A DNA stretch of 64,000 bases, taken from Chitinophagaceae bacterium (GTDB taxonomy: Bacteria; Bacteroidota; Bacteroidia; Chitinophagales; Chitinophagaceae). The stretch is from NCBI GenBank assembly GCA_016699815.1, contig CP065012.1, positions 1,488,001 to 1,552,000 on the forward strand. The letters are read 5' to 3'. This document shows positions 44,540 through 52,733 of this stretch, piece after piece; positions within the stretch are counted from its first letter, which is position 1; each line of letters begins with the position of its first letter. Made by a program: the position numbers and the translations under genes. The notes below the pieces were generated by a model. It was not told the DNA's origin. It worked only from the letters and a program-made list of their open reading frames with translations, and searched no databases.

Positions 44540-45472
44540 ATGGGTGAGTCAGACAGGTATAGCGATTTAAAAAAAAGGGTTACAGTCAGCAGGAATATTT
44601 TTAGCCCAGAAGGCAATGCTTTGCTTAGCCTGTTCTTTATTAATATTTCTTTTTTTTTGGTTTTGGCATTTTTAAAATTAGGCTTTACCGTAAGCAATTA
44701 TGCGCCATCTTTATTTGAAAATAATATTTTGCAATGGATGGCTTTGCCGGGCAACTCATCTCATTTTTGGTCAAAGCCGTGGACCCTGCTTACCTATATG
44801 TTTTGCGATGTTGACATAGTACGTTTTATAGTAAATTTAATTTGGCTTTGGGTTTTTGGCAGGATTTTACAATCATTGTATGAAGAAGTAAAAATAGTAC
44901 CTGTATACATTTACGGCGGTATAGTAGCCGGAATTACCTGGCTTATTGCTGCTTATTTTTTCTCAGGAGCAAATAAGGCGCCGGCCCTTTTATTAGGCGC
45001 CAACTTACCCATAGTTACCATAGCAGCTGTTGCAACTTTTATGGTTCCAAATTTTAAAATAATGCAACACTTAAATGGCGGAATATCGCTGTGGATTTTG
45101 TTTGTGATTTTTATTGCCATTACGGTTGCCTCCTCGGGTAGTGGATTACATGTAGCAGCAATTACCGGAGCAATAGTTACTGGCTTTGTATATGTTTTTT
45201 TATTAAGAAAAGGAATTGATGCCGCCGCATGGATGGTAAAAGTCTATACAAAGTCTGGTACATGGTTTGCGCCAAAAGACAAGCAAACAAAAATTAAAAA
45301 GCAAGTGTTTTACGAAGCCGGGAACCGCTTGCCGTTTTCTAAAGTTCAAAATGTTACTCAAAAAAGGGTTGATGAAATACTGGATAAAATAAGCCAAAAA
45401 GGATATGAATACCTGAGTAACGAAGAAAAAGAAATTTTAAAAAAGGCTTCGGAATCGGATGATATAAAATAA
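44540..45472 (+). CDS. Rhomboid-like membrane protein, catalytic residues lost, with C-terminal DUF6576-like tail
   Basis: The 310-residue protein has a rhomboid-like topology, but the GxSG position reads LLGANLPIV (Asn155 where Ser is expected). The TM2 His is Arg95 (RFIVNLIWLW keeps Asn99). The last-helix motif is GLHVAAITG instead of AHLGG. The cytoplasmic tail contains RVDEILDKISQKGYEYL, a module seen in Bacteroidota rhomboids. It probably acts as a non-proteolytic pseudoprotease, perhaps a partner of the active paralogue upstream; this is inference. Confidence 0.8.
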   Translation: MGESDRYSDLKKRVTVSRNIFSPEGNALLSLFFINISFFLVLAFLKLGFTVSNYAPSLFENNILQWMALPGNSSHFWSKPWTLLTYMFCDVDIVRFIVNLIWLWVFGRILQSLYEEVKIVPVYIYGGIVAGITWLIAAYFFSGANKAPALLLGANLPIVTIAAVATFMVPNFKIMQHLNGGISLWILFVIFIAITVASSGSGLHVAAITGAIVTGFVYVFLLRKGIDAAAWMVKVYTKSGTWFAPKDKQTKIKKQVFYEAGNRLPFSKVQNVTQKRVDEILDKISQKGYEYLSNEEKEILKKASESDDIK

Positions 45473-45476
45473 AAAT

Positions 45477-45494
45477 GCCCGCCGAAAGGCAGGC
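45477..45494. repeat. Short GC-rich hairpin after the rhomboid pair
   Basis: GCCcGCC-GAAA-GGCaGGC has a GAAA tetraloop and one mismatch. It lies five bases after the stop. There is no T tract, so it may stabilise mRNA rather than terminate. Confidence 0.4.
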
Positions 45495-45518
45495 TGTGCA
45501 TTCCACGTTTTGCATTAA

Positions 45519-45728
45519 TTAATTATTTTCCTGTGCTGTTGCAGGCTTAGCTTTTGCCAGTAAATCTTTTACATCCTGCGGCACATACTCTTCATAAATT
45601 TTTTGGCCCTTTGCCTTCACTTTATCTTTAAGTTGCTTTTTCTCAGCTGCATTCATTTTGTTGTATTTGTAAATGCCGTAAGCAGCAATGCCTGCAAGTA
45701 ATAATCCTAATCCTTTTTTTCCGTTCAT
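45519..45728 (-). CDS. Small membrane protein, function unknown
   Basis: The 69-residue protein starts at the ATG at 45728 (MNGKKGLGLLLAG). It has one glycine-rich membrane helix (5-21) and a charged, helical tail (EKKQLKDKVKAKGQKIYEEY). The longer open frame to 45833 overlaps the upstream gene and is rejected. It lies 31 bases downstream of the glycine-zipper gene on the same strand. Confidence 0.65.
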   Translation of the reverse strand: MNGKKGLGLLLAGIAAYGIYKYNKMNAAEKKQLKDKVKAKGQKIYEEYVPQDVKDLLAKAKPATAQENN

Positions 45729-45759
45729 GGCTAATTGTTTTATAGGTGAAAAAAAATAT

Positions 45760-46317
45760 TTAGTTTTTTGTTGAATCAGCAGCAGCTTTCTTTTTGTCTT
45801 TACTTCTACCAATAATTGTACCTGCGGCAGCACCTACCACGCCGCCAATAATAGCGCCTTTTGCATTTTTACCTACAGTGGCTCCCACTACTGCTCCACC
45901 TACGCCACCAATAATGGCGCCTTTAGCCGTGTTGCTCATGCCTTTCTTTTTTTCTGGTTCTGTGGTTGCTGGAGCTGTTTCTGTTGTTGTTCCTGTACCC
46001 TGTGTTCCGGCAGTTTGTCCTGAAACCGTTTCTGTAGTTGCTGCTGGAGTAGTTGTAGGTGTAGTTGTGTTTGTTTGTTGACTTGGAGCCTGTACTACTC
46101 TTTCTTTAATAATCACTTTTTCAATTACTTTGGGTTCGGCTTTGGAAGGAGCTGTAGCTGTATTTGTGCTTGTGGTTGCAGTATCTGCCATTGCATTTTG
46201 GCCATTCAATGCTGCAGAATCGGTTAAAATAAGATTTTGGTTGGCTTCATCCTGTTTTTGAGATTTGCAGGCTACAAGTACGGTTACTAGTGCAATTCCT
46301 GTGAGTAATTTTTTCAT
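45760..46317 (-). CDS. Glycine-zipper lipoprotein with Thr-rich linker
   Basis: The 185-residue protein has a lipoprotein signal (LVTVLVACKSQ, Cys about 17). A low-complexity Thr/Ala/Pro linker spans about 45-122. Tandem glycine zippers KGAIIGGVGGAVVGATVG and KGAIIGGVVGAAAGTIIG span about 133-170, then a basic tail. Proteins of this kind insert in or stabilise the outer membrane. The function is unknown. Confidence 0.82.
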   Translation of the reverse strand: MKKLLTGIALVTVLVACKSQKQDEANQNLILTDSAALNGQNAMADTATTSTNTATAPSKAEPKVIEKVIIKERVVQAPSQQTNTTTPTTTPAATTETVSGQTAGTQGTGTTTETAPATTEPEKKKGMSNTAKGAIIGGVGGAVVGATVGKNAKGAIIGGVVGAAAGTIIGRSKDKKKAAADSTKN

Positions 46318-46526
46318 TTTTAAAGTTTAGATTTTTGTTAATAAAGGCAAAAATGTTGCCAATGTTTGTTATATGTTATGTTTTTTTGTTAACCCATACC
46401 TTTATGGAGTAAATAATTAAACACAACAGTCTGCAAACATATAGCAATAGACGTAATAGAATAAGAAATGTGTGCAGTAAAGCAATTTTTTGGCATTTCT
46501 TTATATATTTTGTTTACTGCTAAAAT

Positions 46527-46558
46527 AAAAAAAGGCAGGAACCGAGTCCTGCCTTTTT
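46527..46558 (-). terminator. Intrinsic terminator of ssb
   Basis: The stem GGCAGGA / TCCTGCC with a six-base loop is followed, on the minus strand, by seven T residues. It lies about 20 bases after the ssb stop. Confidence 0.85.
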
Positions 46559-46576
46559 GTGCAAAGAATTAAATAT

Positions 46577-46921
46577 CTAAGCCACTGCTTTGCTACCGAG
46601 CATCAATAATTCATTGGCCTGGATTTCGGTAAAGTATTTTTTGTTGCCTTCTTTATCGGTATAAACCCGGCTTACCAGCTTTCCTTCAATGCATATTTCA
46701 GCGCCTTTAGAAAGGAATTTTTCAGCAATTTCAGCAACTTTACCCCAGGCGATAATATTATGCCATTGTGTTTCGGTTACCTTTTCGCCTTTTGCGTTGC
46801 GGTAAACTTCATTGGTTGCCATGGAGAAGCGCACTAATTTTTTACCATTTTCTGTGTTGCGTACGTCCGGTGCGTTGCCTAAATTGCCAATCAATTGAAC
46901 TTTGTTTTTTAATGCGTACAT
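46577..46921 (-). CDS. ssb: Single-stranded DNA-binding protein, short form
   Basis: The 114-residue OB-fold contains NKVQLIGNLGNAPDVR, TQWHNIIAWGKVAEIAEKF and GAEICIEGKLVSR. The protein ends LGSKAVA right after the OB domain. It lacks the Gly/Gln-rich linker and the acidic DDDIPF-type tip that recruits repair proteins. Short SSBs of this kind occur in Bacteroidota as the only or a second SSB; which applies here is unknown. Confidence 0.92.
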   Translation of the reverse strand: MYALKNKVQLIGNLGNAPDVRNTENGKKLVRFSMATNEVYRNAKGEKVTETQWHNIIAWGKVAEIAEKFLSKGAEICIEGKLVSRVYTDKEGNKKYFTEIQANELLMLGSKAVA

Positions 46922-47079
46922 GTCTTTAAAATTTAAATGTTTAAAATTTTTTTATTTCAGCCAACCGTTTTTCGATTGACAAGGCAAAGATGCAATGGCT
47001 AAAGAAACTAAGCCGGAGAATAAGTATTTATATACGGAAGTAAGTGATTGCAACCGTTTGTTGTCGGGCTAATTAGGAG

Positions 47080-47103
47080 TAAATGCTTTACAATCAAAGC
47101 ATT
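47080..47103. repeat. Inverted repeat in the ssb-deoD interval
   Basis: AAATGCTTT and AAAGCATTT flank a six-base loop. There is no T tract, so it is an uncertain terminator or operator. The rest of 46922-47174 shows no recognised gene. Confidence 0.35.
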
Positions 47104-47174
47104 TAAGGGTGCAATATTTTTTTTATTAGGGAGAAAAATTTTTATAAAAACTACGGGGCAATTGTATTTCCCAT

Positions 47175-47876
47175 CTATTTTACCGCTTCCAGCGCCAGTT
47201 TCATCATGGGAATTAAGGCCTTTTCCCTTTCATTGGCAGAAATAAAACGATGCGTTGGTATAATATCAGAAACCGTAAGTAAGCTTGCTGCAGATTTACC
47301 CAAATGCAGTGCATTGGCAAATAAGGAAAAGGCTTCCATTTCTACGGCTAGGCAATTATGCTTTTTTGCAATTGCCGGTGTGCCCGGGTTTTTACGATAA
47401 AAAATATCGCTGCTGTGTATATTGCTGGTTTTTAAACCAAGGCCAAGTTTTTTTGCTGTGTATACTATTTTATTATAAGCATCGCCCTGGTGCTTTATTA
47501 AATCCCCTTCAATTTCCCAGGCATATTTGGCAAAAGTAGATTCGCTTGCGGCTGCATCTACCAGTACCAGGTCAAATAAATCCAACTCTGTTGTATAAGC
47601 GCCACAGGTACCTATGCGTATTATAGTATCCACTTCATACTCTGAATAAAGTTCGTAGGAATAGATGCCAATTGACGGGCAACCCATTCCGCTGGCGCCA
47701 ATGGTTACCGGTGTGCCATCAAACTTTCCCGTAAAATAAAAAGCATTACGGGTTTGGCTTACCAGTTTTACTTCAGTTAAAAAATTATCGGCAACATATT
47801 TTGCCCTTAATGGGTCGCCGGGCATTAAAACGGTTTTGGCTATTTCTCCTTTTGCTGCGCTAATGTGTACACTCAT
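47175..47876 (-). CDS. deoD: Purine-nucleoside phosphorylase (DeoD type)
   Basis: The 233-residue hexameric PNP cleaves purine nucleosides to base and (deoxy)ribose-1-phosphate. VLMPGDPLRAKYVAD is the phosphate site, FYFTGKFDGTPV and GMGCPSIGIY follow. VEMEAFSLFANAL contacts the sugar and LTVSDIIPTH carries the catalytic Asp. Its length is standard. The gene is monocistronic. Confidence 0.95.
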   Translation of the reverse strand: MSVHISAAKGEIAKTVLMPGDPLRAKYVADNFLTEVKLVSQTRNAFYFTGKFDGTPVTIGASGMGCPSIGIYSYELYSEYEVDTIIRIGTCGAYTTELDLFDLVLVDAAASESTFAKYAWEIEGDLIKHQGDAYNKIVYTAKKLGLGLKTSNIHSSDIFYRKNPGTPAIAKKHNCLAVEMEAFSLFANALHLGKSAASLLTVSDIIPTHRFISANEREKALIPMMKLALEAVK

Positions 47877-47963
47877 AAATTTTTATTAAGTGCATGAAGA
47901 TAAATAATTGAGAGTAATTTATTAAAAGAAATGAAAATCCTAAAAGGTAAAAATAAGCAGGTA

Positions 47964-48212
47964 CTAATTTTTATTAAATAAAAAAACAAATGCTTTAGTT
48001 GGTGGCAACCTTACGAAAGCCCTGATGACAGCAGGCTTACGAATTACTGTATATTTATTGAGGTCAATAATTTCATGACATTTCACAAAATTATCTAAGG
48101 ATTCTGCAGAGTAGAGCAATTTATGCAATTGCGTAACCTGACGCTCCATTGAGCGCTTAGTTAAAAACTCATTTCTGAACAATACCAATAAATCTCGATT
48201 ATCTTTGTTCAT
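47964..48212 (-). CDS. Hypothetical protein
   Basis: The 82-residue open frame starts with ATG (MNKDNRDLLVLFRNEF). It is basic and predicted soluble with mixed helices. I recognise no family. Codon choice is not obviously different from neighbours. It could be a genuine small gene or a remnant. It ends 90 bases before deoD's start, on the same strand. Confidence 0.4.
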   Translation of the reverse strand: MNKDNRDLLVLFRNEFLTKRSMERQVTQLHKLLYSAESLDNFVKCHEIIDLNKYTVIRKPAVIRAFVRLPPTKAFVFLFNKN

Positions 48213-48234
48213 GATCTAGCGGAAAACCGGATTG

Positions 48235-48360
48235 TTAATAACCTACCATGCCTTGTTTATTGGGGCAACCACACTGCCCTTTTTTAGCAGAGGAACAGCC
48301 TGCAGCCAGTAAAGCAAAGGCCATTAATAACAATGAGATAAATTTTAGCGGATTTTTCAT
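48235..48360 (-). CDS. Tiny cysteine-rich lipoprotein
   Basis: The 41-residue protein is too short for most gene callers. A lipoprotein signal ends FALLAAGCSS (lipid Cys22), and the mature part reads AKKGQCGCPNKQGMVGY. I recall the CGCPNKxGMVGY tail as a recurrent small lipoprotein ending in Bacteroidota. The two mature cysteines (CGC) could bind metal. The function is unknown. It is divergent from the glycosyltransferase at 48418. Confidence 0.75.
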   Translation of the reverse strand: MKNPLKFISLLLMAFALLAAGCSSAKKGQCGCPNKQGMVGY

Positions 48361-48417
48361 ATAAATAACGTTACAAATTAAACTATTTTCACGAATATTT
48401 ATTGCCCTTTGTAAGAT

Positions 48418-49542
48418 ATGAGTAAAATTTCAGCAGGCGCTAAAAACCCCCTCACCATACTTATTGCTCCATTAGATTGGGGCCTTGGTCACGCTACACG
48501 TTGTGTACCAGTAATTCATGAATTAATAAAATTAGGGGTAACTGTTATTATTGCTGCAGAAGCTGCTGTTAAGGTTGTATTAAAAAATGAGTTTCCTGCT
48601 GTGGAAATTATTCCGCTAAAAGGCTATGAAATTAATTACAGCAAAACCAAAGCTGGATTTTTCTCAAAACTTATAATGCAGTCCCCAAAAATTATTAAAG
48701 CAATAAATTATGAGCACCATTGGCTTACACGGTTTTTAAAAAATAATGCCATTGATGCGGTAATATCCGATAACCGTTTTGGTTTATGGACAAAAACCGT
48801 TCCCTGTGTTTATATAACCCACCAGTTGAACCTTCACAGCCCTAACTTTGCCTTAACTATTCTGGGCCAAAAAGTTCATTATAGCTTTATAAACCGCTAT
48901 ACCGAATGTTGGGTGCCCGATTATGAAGAAAACGGAATTGCAGGAAAACTTTCGCATCCCATTCATCCACCAAAAACACCCTTAAAATATATTGGGCCAT
49001 TATCCCGCCTCAAAAAAAAGAAGAGTAAAAAGGAACTGGATATTTTTGTGGCTTTATCCGGGCCGGAACCCCAGCGAACCATTTTTGAAAAAATACTGGC
49101 ACCACAAATAAAAAAATCGGGCCTCAAATCTGTATTTGTTCGTGGGCTCCCCAGCGAAATAAAAACCAGCTATACCGATAACGATCATTTTAAAATGTAT
49201 AACCATCTTCCATCGGCACAGTTTAATGAAATGATGCAAAAGGCAGAAATGGTGATTTGCAGGTCGGGCTATTCCTCTGTTATGGATCTTATTGTTTTGG
49301 GCCAAAAGGCAATATTGGTGCCTACTCCAGGGCAAACCGAGCAAGAGTACCTTGCTGCATTTTTACAGGATAAAAAATTGTTTATAGCCGCCAGCCAGCA
49401 GGATTTTTCATTGAGTGTGCAATTAGAAAAAGCAAAAAAATTCAATTTTCAATCAGCAGGAGATCCACAAACAAACTTAAAGCAAGTAGTAAAAAACCTG
49501 GTGGAAAGGCTAAGGGCAAATAGAAAAATTAAAGGAAACTAA
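48418..49542 (+). CDS. GT-B glycosyltransferase, MurG/GT28-like
   Basis: In the 374-residue protein, N-terminal LIAPLDWGLGHATRCVPVI (the GHATR loop) and C-terminal CRSGYSSVMDLIVLGQKAIL and PTPGQTEQEYLAAFL fit the UDP-sugar site of GT28/UGT-like enzymes. Related uncharacterised proteins are common in Bacteroidota. Its end overlaps the convergent GT2 gene by four bases. The product sugar is unknown. Confidence 0.82.
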   Translation: MSKISAGAKNPLTILIAPLDWGLGHATRCVPVIHELIKLGVTVIIAAEAAVKVVLKNEFPAVEIIPLKGYEINYSKTKAGFFSKLIMQSPKIIKAINYEHHWLTRFLKNNAIDAVISDNRFGLWTKTVPCVYITHQLNLHSPNFALTILGQKVHYSFINRYTECWVPDYEENGIAGKLSHPIHPPKTPLKYIGPLSRLKKKKSKKELDIFVALSGPEPQRTIFEKILAPQIKKSGLKSVFVRGLPSEIKTSYTDNDHFKMYNHLPSAQFNEMMQKAEMVICRSGYSSVMDLIVLGQKAILVPTPGQTEQEYLAAFLQDKKLFIAASQQDFSLSVQLEKAKKFNFQSAGDPQTNLKQVVKNLVERLRANRKIKGN

Positions 49543-50759
49543 AACCTGGTAATTATCCTACCGTTGCTGTTTTTGTTGTTACTGCCCACCATGCTGTTGC
49601 TGCCGGCGCTATAAATCAAAAACCCTTGCTTAACCTTTGTTTCCTGCATTTGGGTTATTATATTTTTAAACGTATTGCTGCCTTCACAAAAAGCAATAAG
49701 GGTTATTTTTTTTTGAGCAACCACAGTATTTATATTTTTCCAACTTCCTATGTTGGCGCCTGTGTCGTTTCTGGTATTGGCAATTCTGCCACAAACTGTA
49801 ACCGGTGGCAGTGCAAATTTTATGAGCTGCAACATTTGGTTAAACTCCGGCTGTGTACTCACTATTGCAGCATTTAGGTTTTTAATAGGTTCCCGTTTTG
49901 ATAAAAACTTTTTGATGCTTAATTTAAAACCGGCCAGGCATTGTGAGGCGGTAATAAACACATGCATAAAAGCCCTGGAGGTTTTATTTTGCTGATAATG
50001 CTTGTTTACATAAATGTGCATGGCATTGTAAAAATGTTTTACATAGCTTTTGGAGAACCTTTGTGTACTTTCACCTTTAAAATGTACAATGGTTGTTCCG
50101 GCAAAATAATGGTTTTCCATTCCGGCATTATGGATCCTATAACTAAGGTCAATATCATCGCCATACATAAAAAAATTTTCATCAAAGCCATTAATGGCTT
50201 CAATGGTCTTTTTTTGTAACATCAAAAAGGCGCCAGACAGTACTTCTACCCTGCCGCTTTTATTTTGTGGTAAATGGCCACAATAATATCCCGATATTTT
50301 TTTGGAATGAGGAAATACATTGCATAAACCCGAGAACCTAAAAAACGAACGGGCCAATGTTGGAAATCCCCTTTTGCTTTCTTTTAAGAAACTACCGTTG
50401 CCGTCAATCATCCTTACGCCCAATGCGCCGCAATTGCCATTTGTTTTAAAATATTCAAGGCATAGCATTAGGCTGTCTTCGGCAATTATTGTATCAGGAT
50501 TGAGCAATAGTATATAATCAGCCTTTGCTTTTTGAAAAGCATAGTTGTTGGCTTTGCCAAACCCCAGGTTACTGCTAAGCCAGTAAAAGTGTACCTGCGG
50601 AAATTTATCTGTTAAGTATTCTTTGCTTCCATCGGTAGATGCATTATCAACTACTAGTATTTCACAATCAATTTCCTTTGCTGCTTTAAGTAAAGAAAGC
50701 AGGCAATGCTCCAGAAAAAATTTTACATTATAGTTTATGATGATTACCGATAACTGCAA
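49539..50759 (-). CDS. Glycosyltransferase family 2 (rhamnosyl/WbbL-like)
   Basis: The roughly 406-residue protein starts at a TTG at 50759 or 50777 (no ATG fits; LQLSVIIINYN is the usual GT2 beginning). Motifs are LVVDNASTDGSKEYL, LLNPDTIIAEDS (DxD-like), LSGAFLMLQKKTIEAING, and FFMYGDDIDLSYRIHNAG (ED motif). A roughly 110-residue C-terminal extension lies past the GT2 domain. It is probably involved in polysaccharide or O-antigen synthesis. Confidence 0.85.
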   Translation of the reverse strand: MQLSVIIINYNVKFFLEHCLLSLLKAAKEIDCEILVVDNASTDGSKEYLTDKFPQVHFYWLSSNLGFGKANNYAFQKAKADYILLLNPDTIIAEDSLMLCLEYFKTNGNCGALGVRMIDGNGSFLKESKRGFPTLARSFFRFSGLCNVFPHSKKISGYYCGHLPQNKSGRVEVLSGAFLMLQKKTIEAINGFDENFFMYGDDIDLSYRIHNAGMENHYFAGTTIVHFKGESTQRFSKSYVKHFYNAMHIYVNKHYQQNKTSRAFMHVFITASQCLAGFKLSIKKFLSKREPIKNLNAAIVSTQPEFNQMLQLIKFALPPVTVCGRIANTRNDTGANIGSWKNINTVVAQKKITLIAFCEGSNTFKNIITQMQETKVKQGFLIYSAGSNSMVGSNNKNSNGRIITRF

Positions 50760-50849
50760 AATGCCATTTTGCTGCAATTAATCGTTTTTAAAGCGTTTTA
50801 CAAAGAAAAAGCTGCACTAATCTGCAAGATAAAGACAAACGGTATTCTT

Positions 50850-50857
50850 TATCTTTG
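50850..50857 (+). promoter_or_regulatory. Promoter -7 element (TATCTTTG), leaderless arrangement
   Basis: An exact TAnnTTTG match is followed by CGGC and then the ATG at 50862. It shows that the longer open frame from 50769 is not the gene start. Confidence 0.65.
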
Positions 50858-50861
50858 CGGC

Positions 50862-51656
50862 ATGCTAAAAACCACGCTTTTAAATGCGGTTAATGCCGGC
50901 GCTAACGAAATAAGGCGATACTATAATGGGAGCTTTACTATTTCAAACAAAGAAGGAATCAACAACCTGGTAACAGAAGCCGACCATGCTTCGGAAAAAG
51001 CCATATTTGACGTTATTAAAAAGGAATTTCCCAACCATTTTATTTTAAGTGAAGAAACCGGAGAAATTGTTACCAATAGTGAGTATAAATGGATTATTGA
51101 CCCCATTGACGGAACGGTAAATTTTGCCAACGGCATCCCTTTGTGTTGCGTAAGTATAGGCGTGGAGCACAATGGCAAAATGGTGCTTGGCGCTGTTTAT
51201 GCACCCATTTTAAACGAAATGTACTTTGCAGAAACAAAAAAAGGAGCCACACTTAACGATAAAAAAATACAAGTAAGCAATAAACAGGAGTTGGTTAAAA
51301 GCTGCCTGGTTACAGGGTTTCCCTATACTTACCTTGACAGCCCAAACGGCCCATTGCAAATTTTTGAAAAACTCATTAGGTGCGGTATACCGGTAAGAAG
51401 GCTTGGCAGCGCCGCCATTGATTTATGCTGGGTTGCGGCAGGGCGCTTTGATGGGTTTTATGAACATAAACTGGCAGCATGGGACAGCGCCGCCGGTTTT
51501 TTGCTCGTAAAAGAAGCCGGAGGAAAAATTACCGATTTTAAGGGAAACGACTTTTCGCCTTATCAACCGCATATTCTTGCCACCAATGGTAAAATACATG
51601 AGCAGCTACAAGCAGTAGTAAATGGAGCCCAGGTAAAAAACGCATCATCTTTATAA
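50862..51656 (+). CDS. Inositol monophosphatase family protein
   Basis: The 264-residue Mg-dependent phosphatase has metal ligands in ILSEETGE (Glu64/65), WIIDPIDGTVNFANG (Asp80, Asp83) and KLAAWDSAAGFLLVKEAGG. It may hydrolyse inositol-1-phosphate, or as a SuhB/CysQ-like enzyme act on NADP or PAP. thiL begins on the base after its stop codon, so the two form an operon. Confidence 0.92.
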   Translation: MLKTTLLNAVNAGANEIRRYYNGSFTISNKEGINNLVTEADHASEKAIFDVIKKEFPNHFILSEETGEIVTNSEYKWIIDPIDGTVNFANGIPLCCVSIGVEHNGKMVLGAVYAPILNEMYFAETKKGATLNDKKIQVSNKQELVKSCLVTGFPYTYLDSPNGPLQIFEKLIRCGIPVRRLGSAAIDLCWVAAGRFDGFYEHKLAAWDSAAGFLLVKEAGGKITDFKGNDFSPYQPHILATNGKIHEQLQAVVNGAQVKNASSL

Positions 51657-52688
51657 ATGGACCAAAGAGCAGAAATATCAACGCTTGGTGAGTTTGGTTT
51701 AATTAACCATCTTACCCAAAATAACGAAACCAAAAATGCATCAACCATATTAAGCGTAGGCGACGATGCTGCCGTTATAGATAATTTTGGCCGGCAAACT
51801 GTTGTATCAACCGATTTATTGATTGAAGGCATCCACTTTGATTTATCTTATACGCCACTAAAACATTTGGGCTATAAAAGTATCGTGGTAAACCTGAGTG
51901 ATATTTATGCCATGAATGCTACTCCGTCGCAGGTTACTGTAAGCATTGCATTCAGCAACCGCTTTGGTCTTGAGGCGCTTGATGAATTATATTCCGGCAT
52001 TTATGCTGCCTGCGATAAATACCAGGTAGATTTAATTGGCGGCGATACCTCCACTTCGCAAAAAGGACTAATTATAAGCGTAACAGCAATTGGCGAAGTG
52101 GCCCCTGGAAATTTTATAAAAAGAAGTACGGCAAAACCCAACGACCTTATTTGTGTAAGTGGCGAACTTGGTGGCGCTTTTCTCGGGCTTACCCTTTTGG
52201 AAAGGGAAAAGAAAATTTTTGAAGAAACAGGCGCCCAGCCCGACCTTGAAAACCAGGCCTATATTGTAGGAAGGTTGCTAAAACCCGAAGCCCGAAATGA
52301 TATAATAGCTTTTTTTGCCGAAAAAGAAATTGCCCCTTCAGCTATGATGGATATTAGCGATGGCCTTAGCAGCGATATATTGCATATTTGCAACCAAAGC
52401 AGGGTGGGTTGTGTATTGTATGAAGATAAATTTCCTATTCACGAAGAAGCAAAGCAATTTGCCTATAAGCTCCAATTGGATCCCACGGCTTGTGCACTTA
52501 GCGGTGGCGAAGATTATGAACTGCTGTTTACTATTTCGCAAACAGATTATGAGATAGTAAAAGACAATAAAGAAATTAGCGTAATTGGCTTCATTACAGA
52601 AGAAAAAGAAGGCAGCGTAATAATTACCCGTGCCGGCAATAAGCATCAATTAATTGCACAAGGCTGGAACCACGCTATACCAAAGTAG
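51657..52688 (+). CDS. thiL: Thiamine-monophosphate kinase
   Basis: ThiL makes the cofactor thiamine diphosphate, used for example by the korB-like enzyme here. In the 343-residue PurM-like protein, SVGDDAAVIDNFGRQTVVSTDLLIEG and KSIVVNLSDIYAMNATP are the ATP/Mg sites. GGDTSTSQKGLIISVTAIG and SGGEDYELLF are further landmarks. No other thi gene is nearby. Confidence 0.94.
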   Translation: MDQRAEISTLGEFGLINHLTQNNETKNASTILSVGDDAAVIDNFGRQTVVSTDLLIEGIHFDLSYTPLKHLGYKSIVVNLSDIYAMNATPSQVTVSIAFSNRFGLEALDELYSGIYAACDKYQVDLIGGDTSTSQKGLIISVTAIGEVAPGNFIKRSTAKPNDLICVSGELGGAFLGLTLLEREKKIFEETGAQPDLENQAYIVGRLLKPEARNDIIAFFAEKEIAPSAMMDISDGLSSDILHICNQSRVGCVLYEDKFPIHEEAKQFAYKLQLDPTACALSGGEDYELLFTISQTDYEIVKDNKEISVIGFITEEKEGSVIITRAGNKHQLIAQGWNHAIPK

Positions 52689-52717
52689 CACAGGGCCGTC
52701 TCGTGCTAAATATTTTT
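52686..52717 (+). terminator. Weak terminator-like hairpin after thiL
   Basis: TAGCAC (beginning at the thiL stop codon) pairs with GTGCTA across an 11-base loop. A T-rich run follows at 52712-52717. Confidence 0.4.
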
Positions 52718-52733
52718 TTATTTTGTGATTAAA

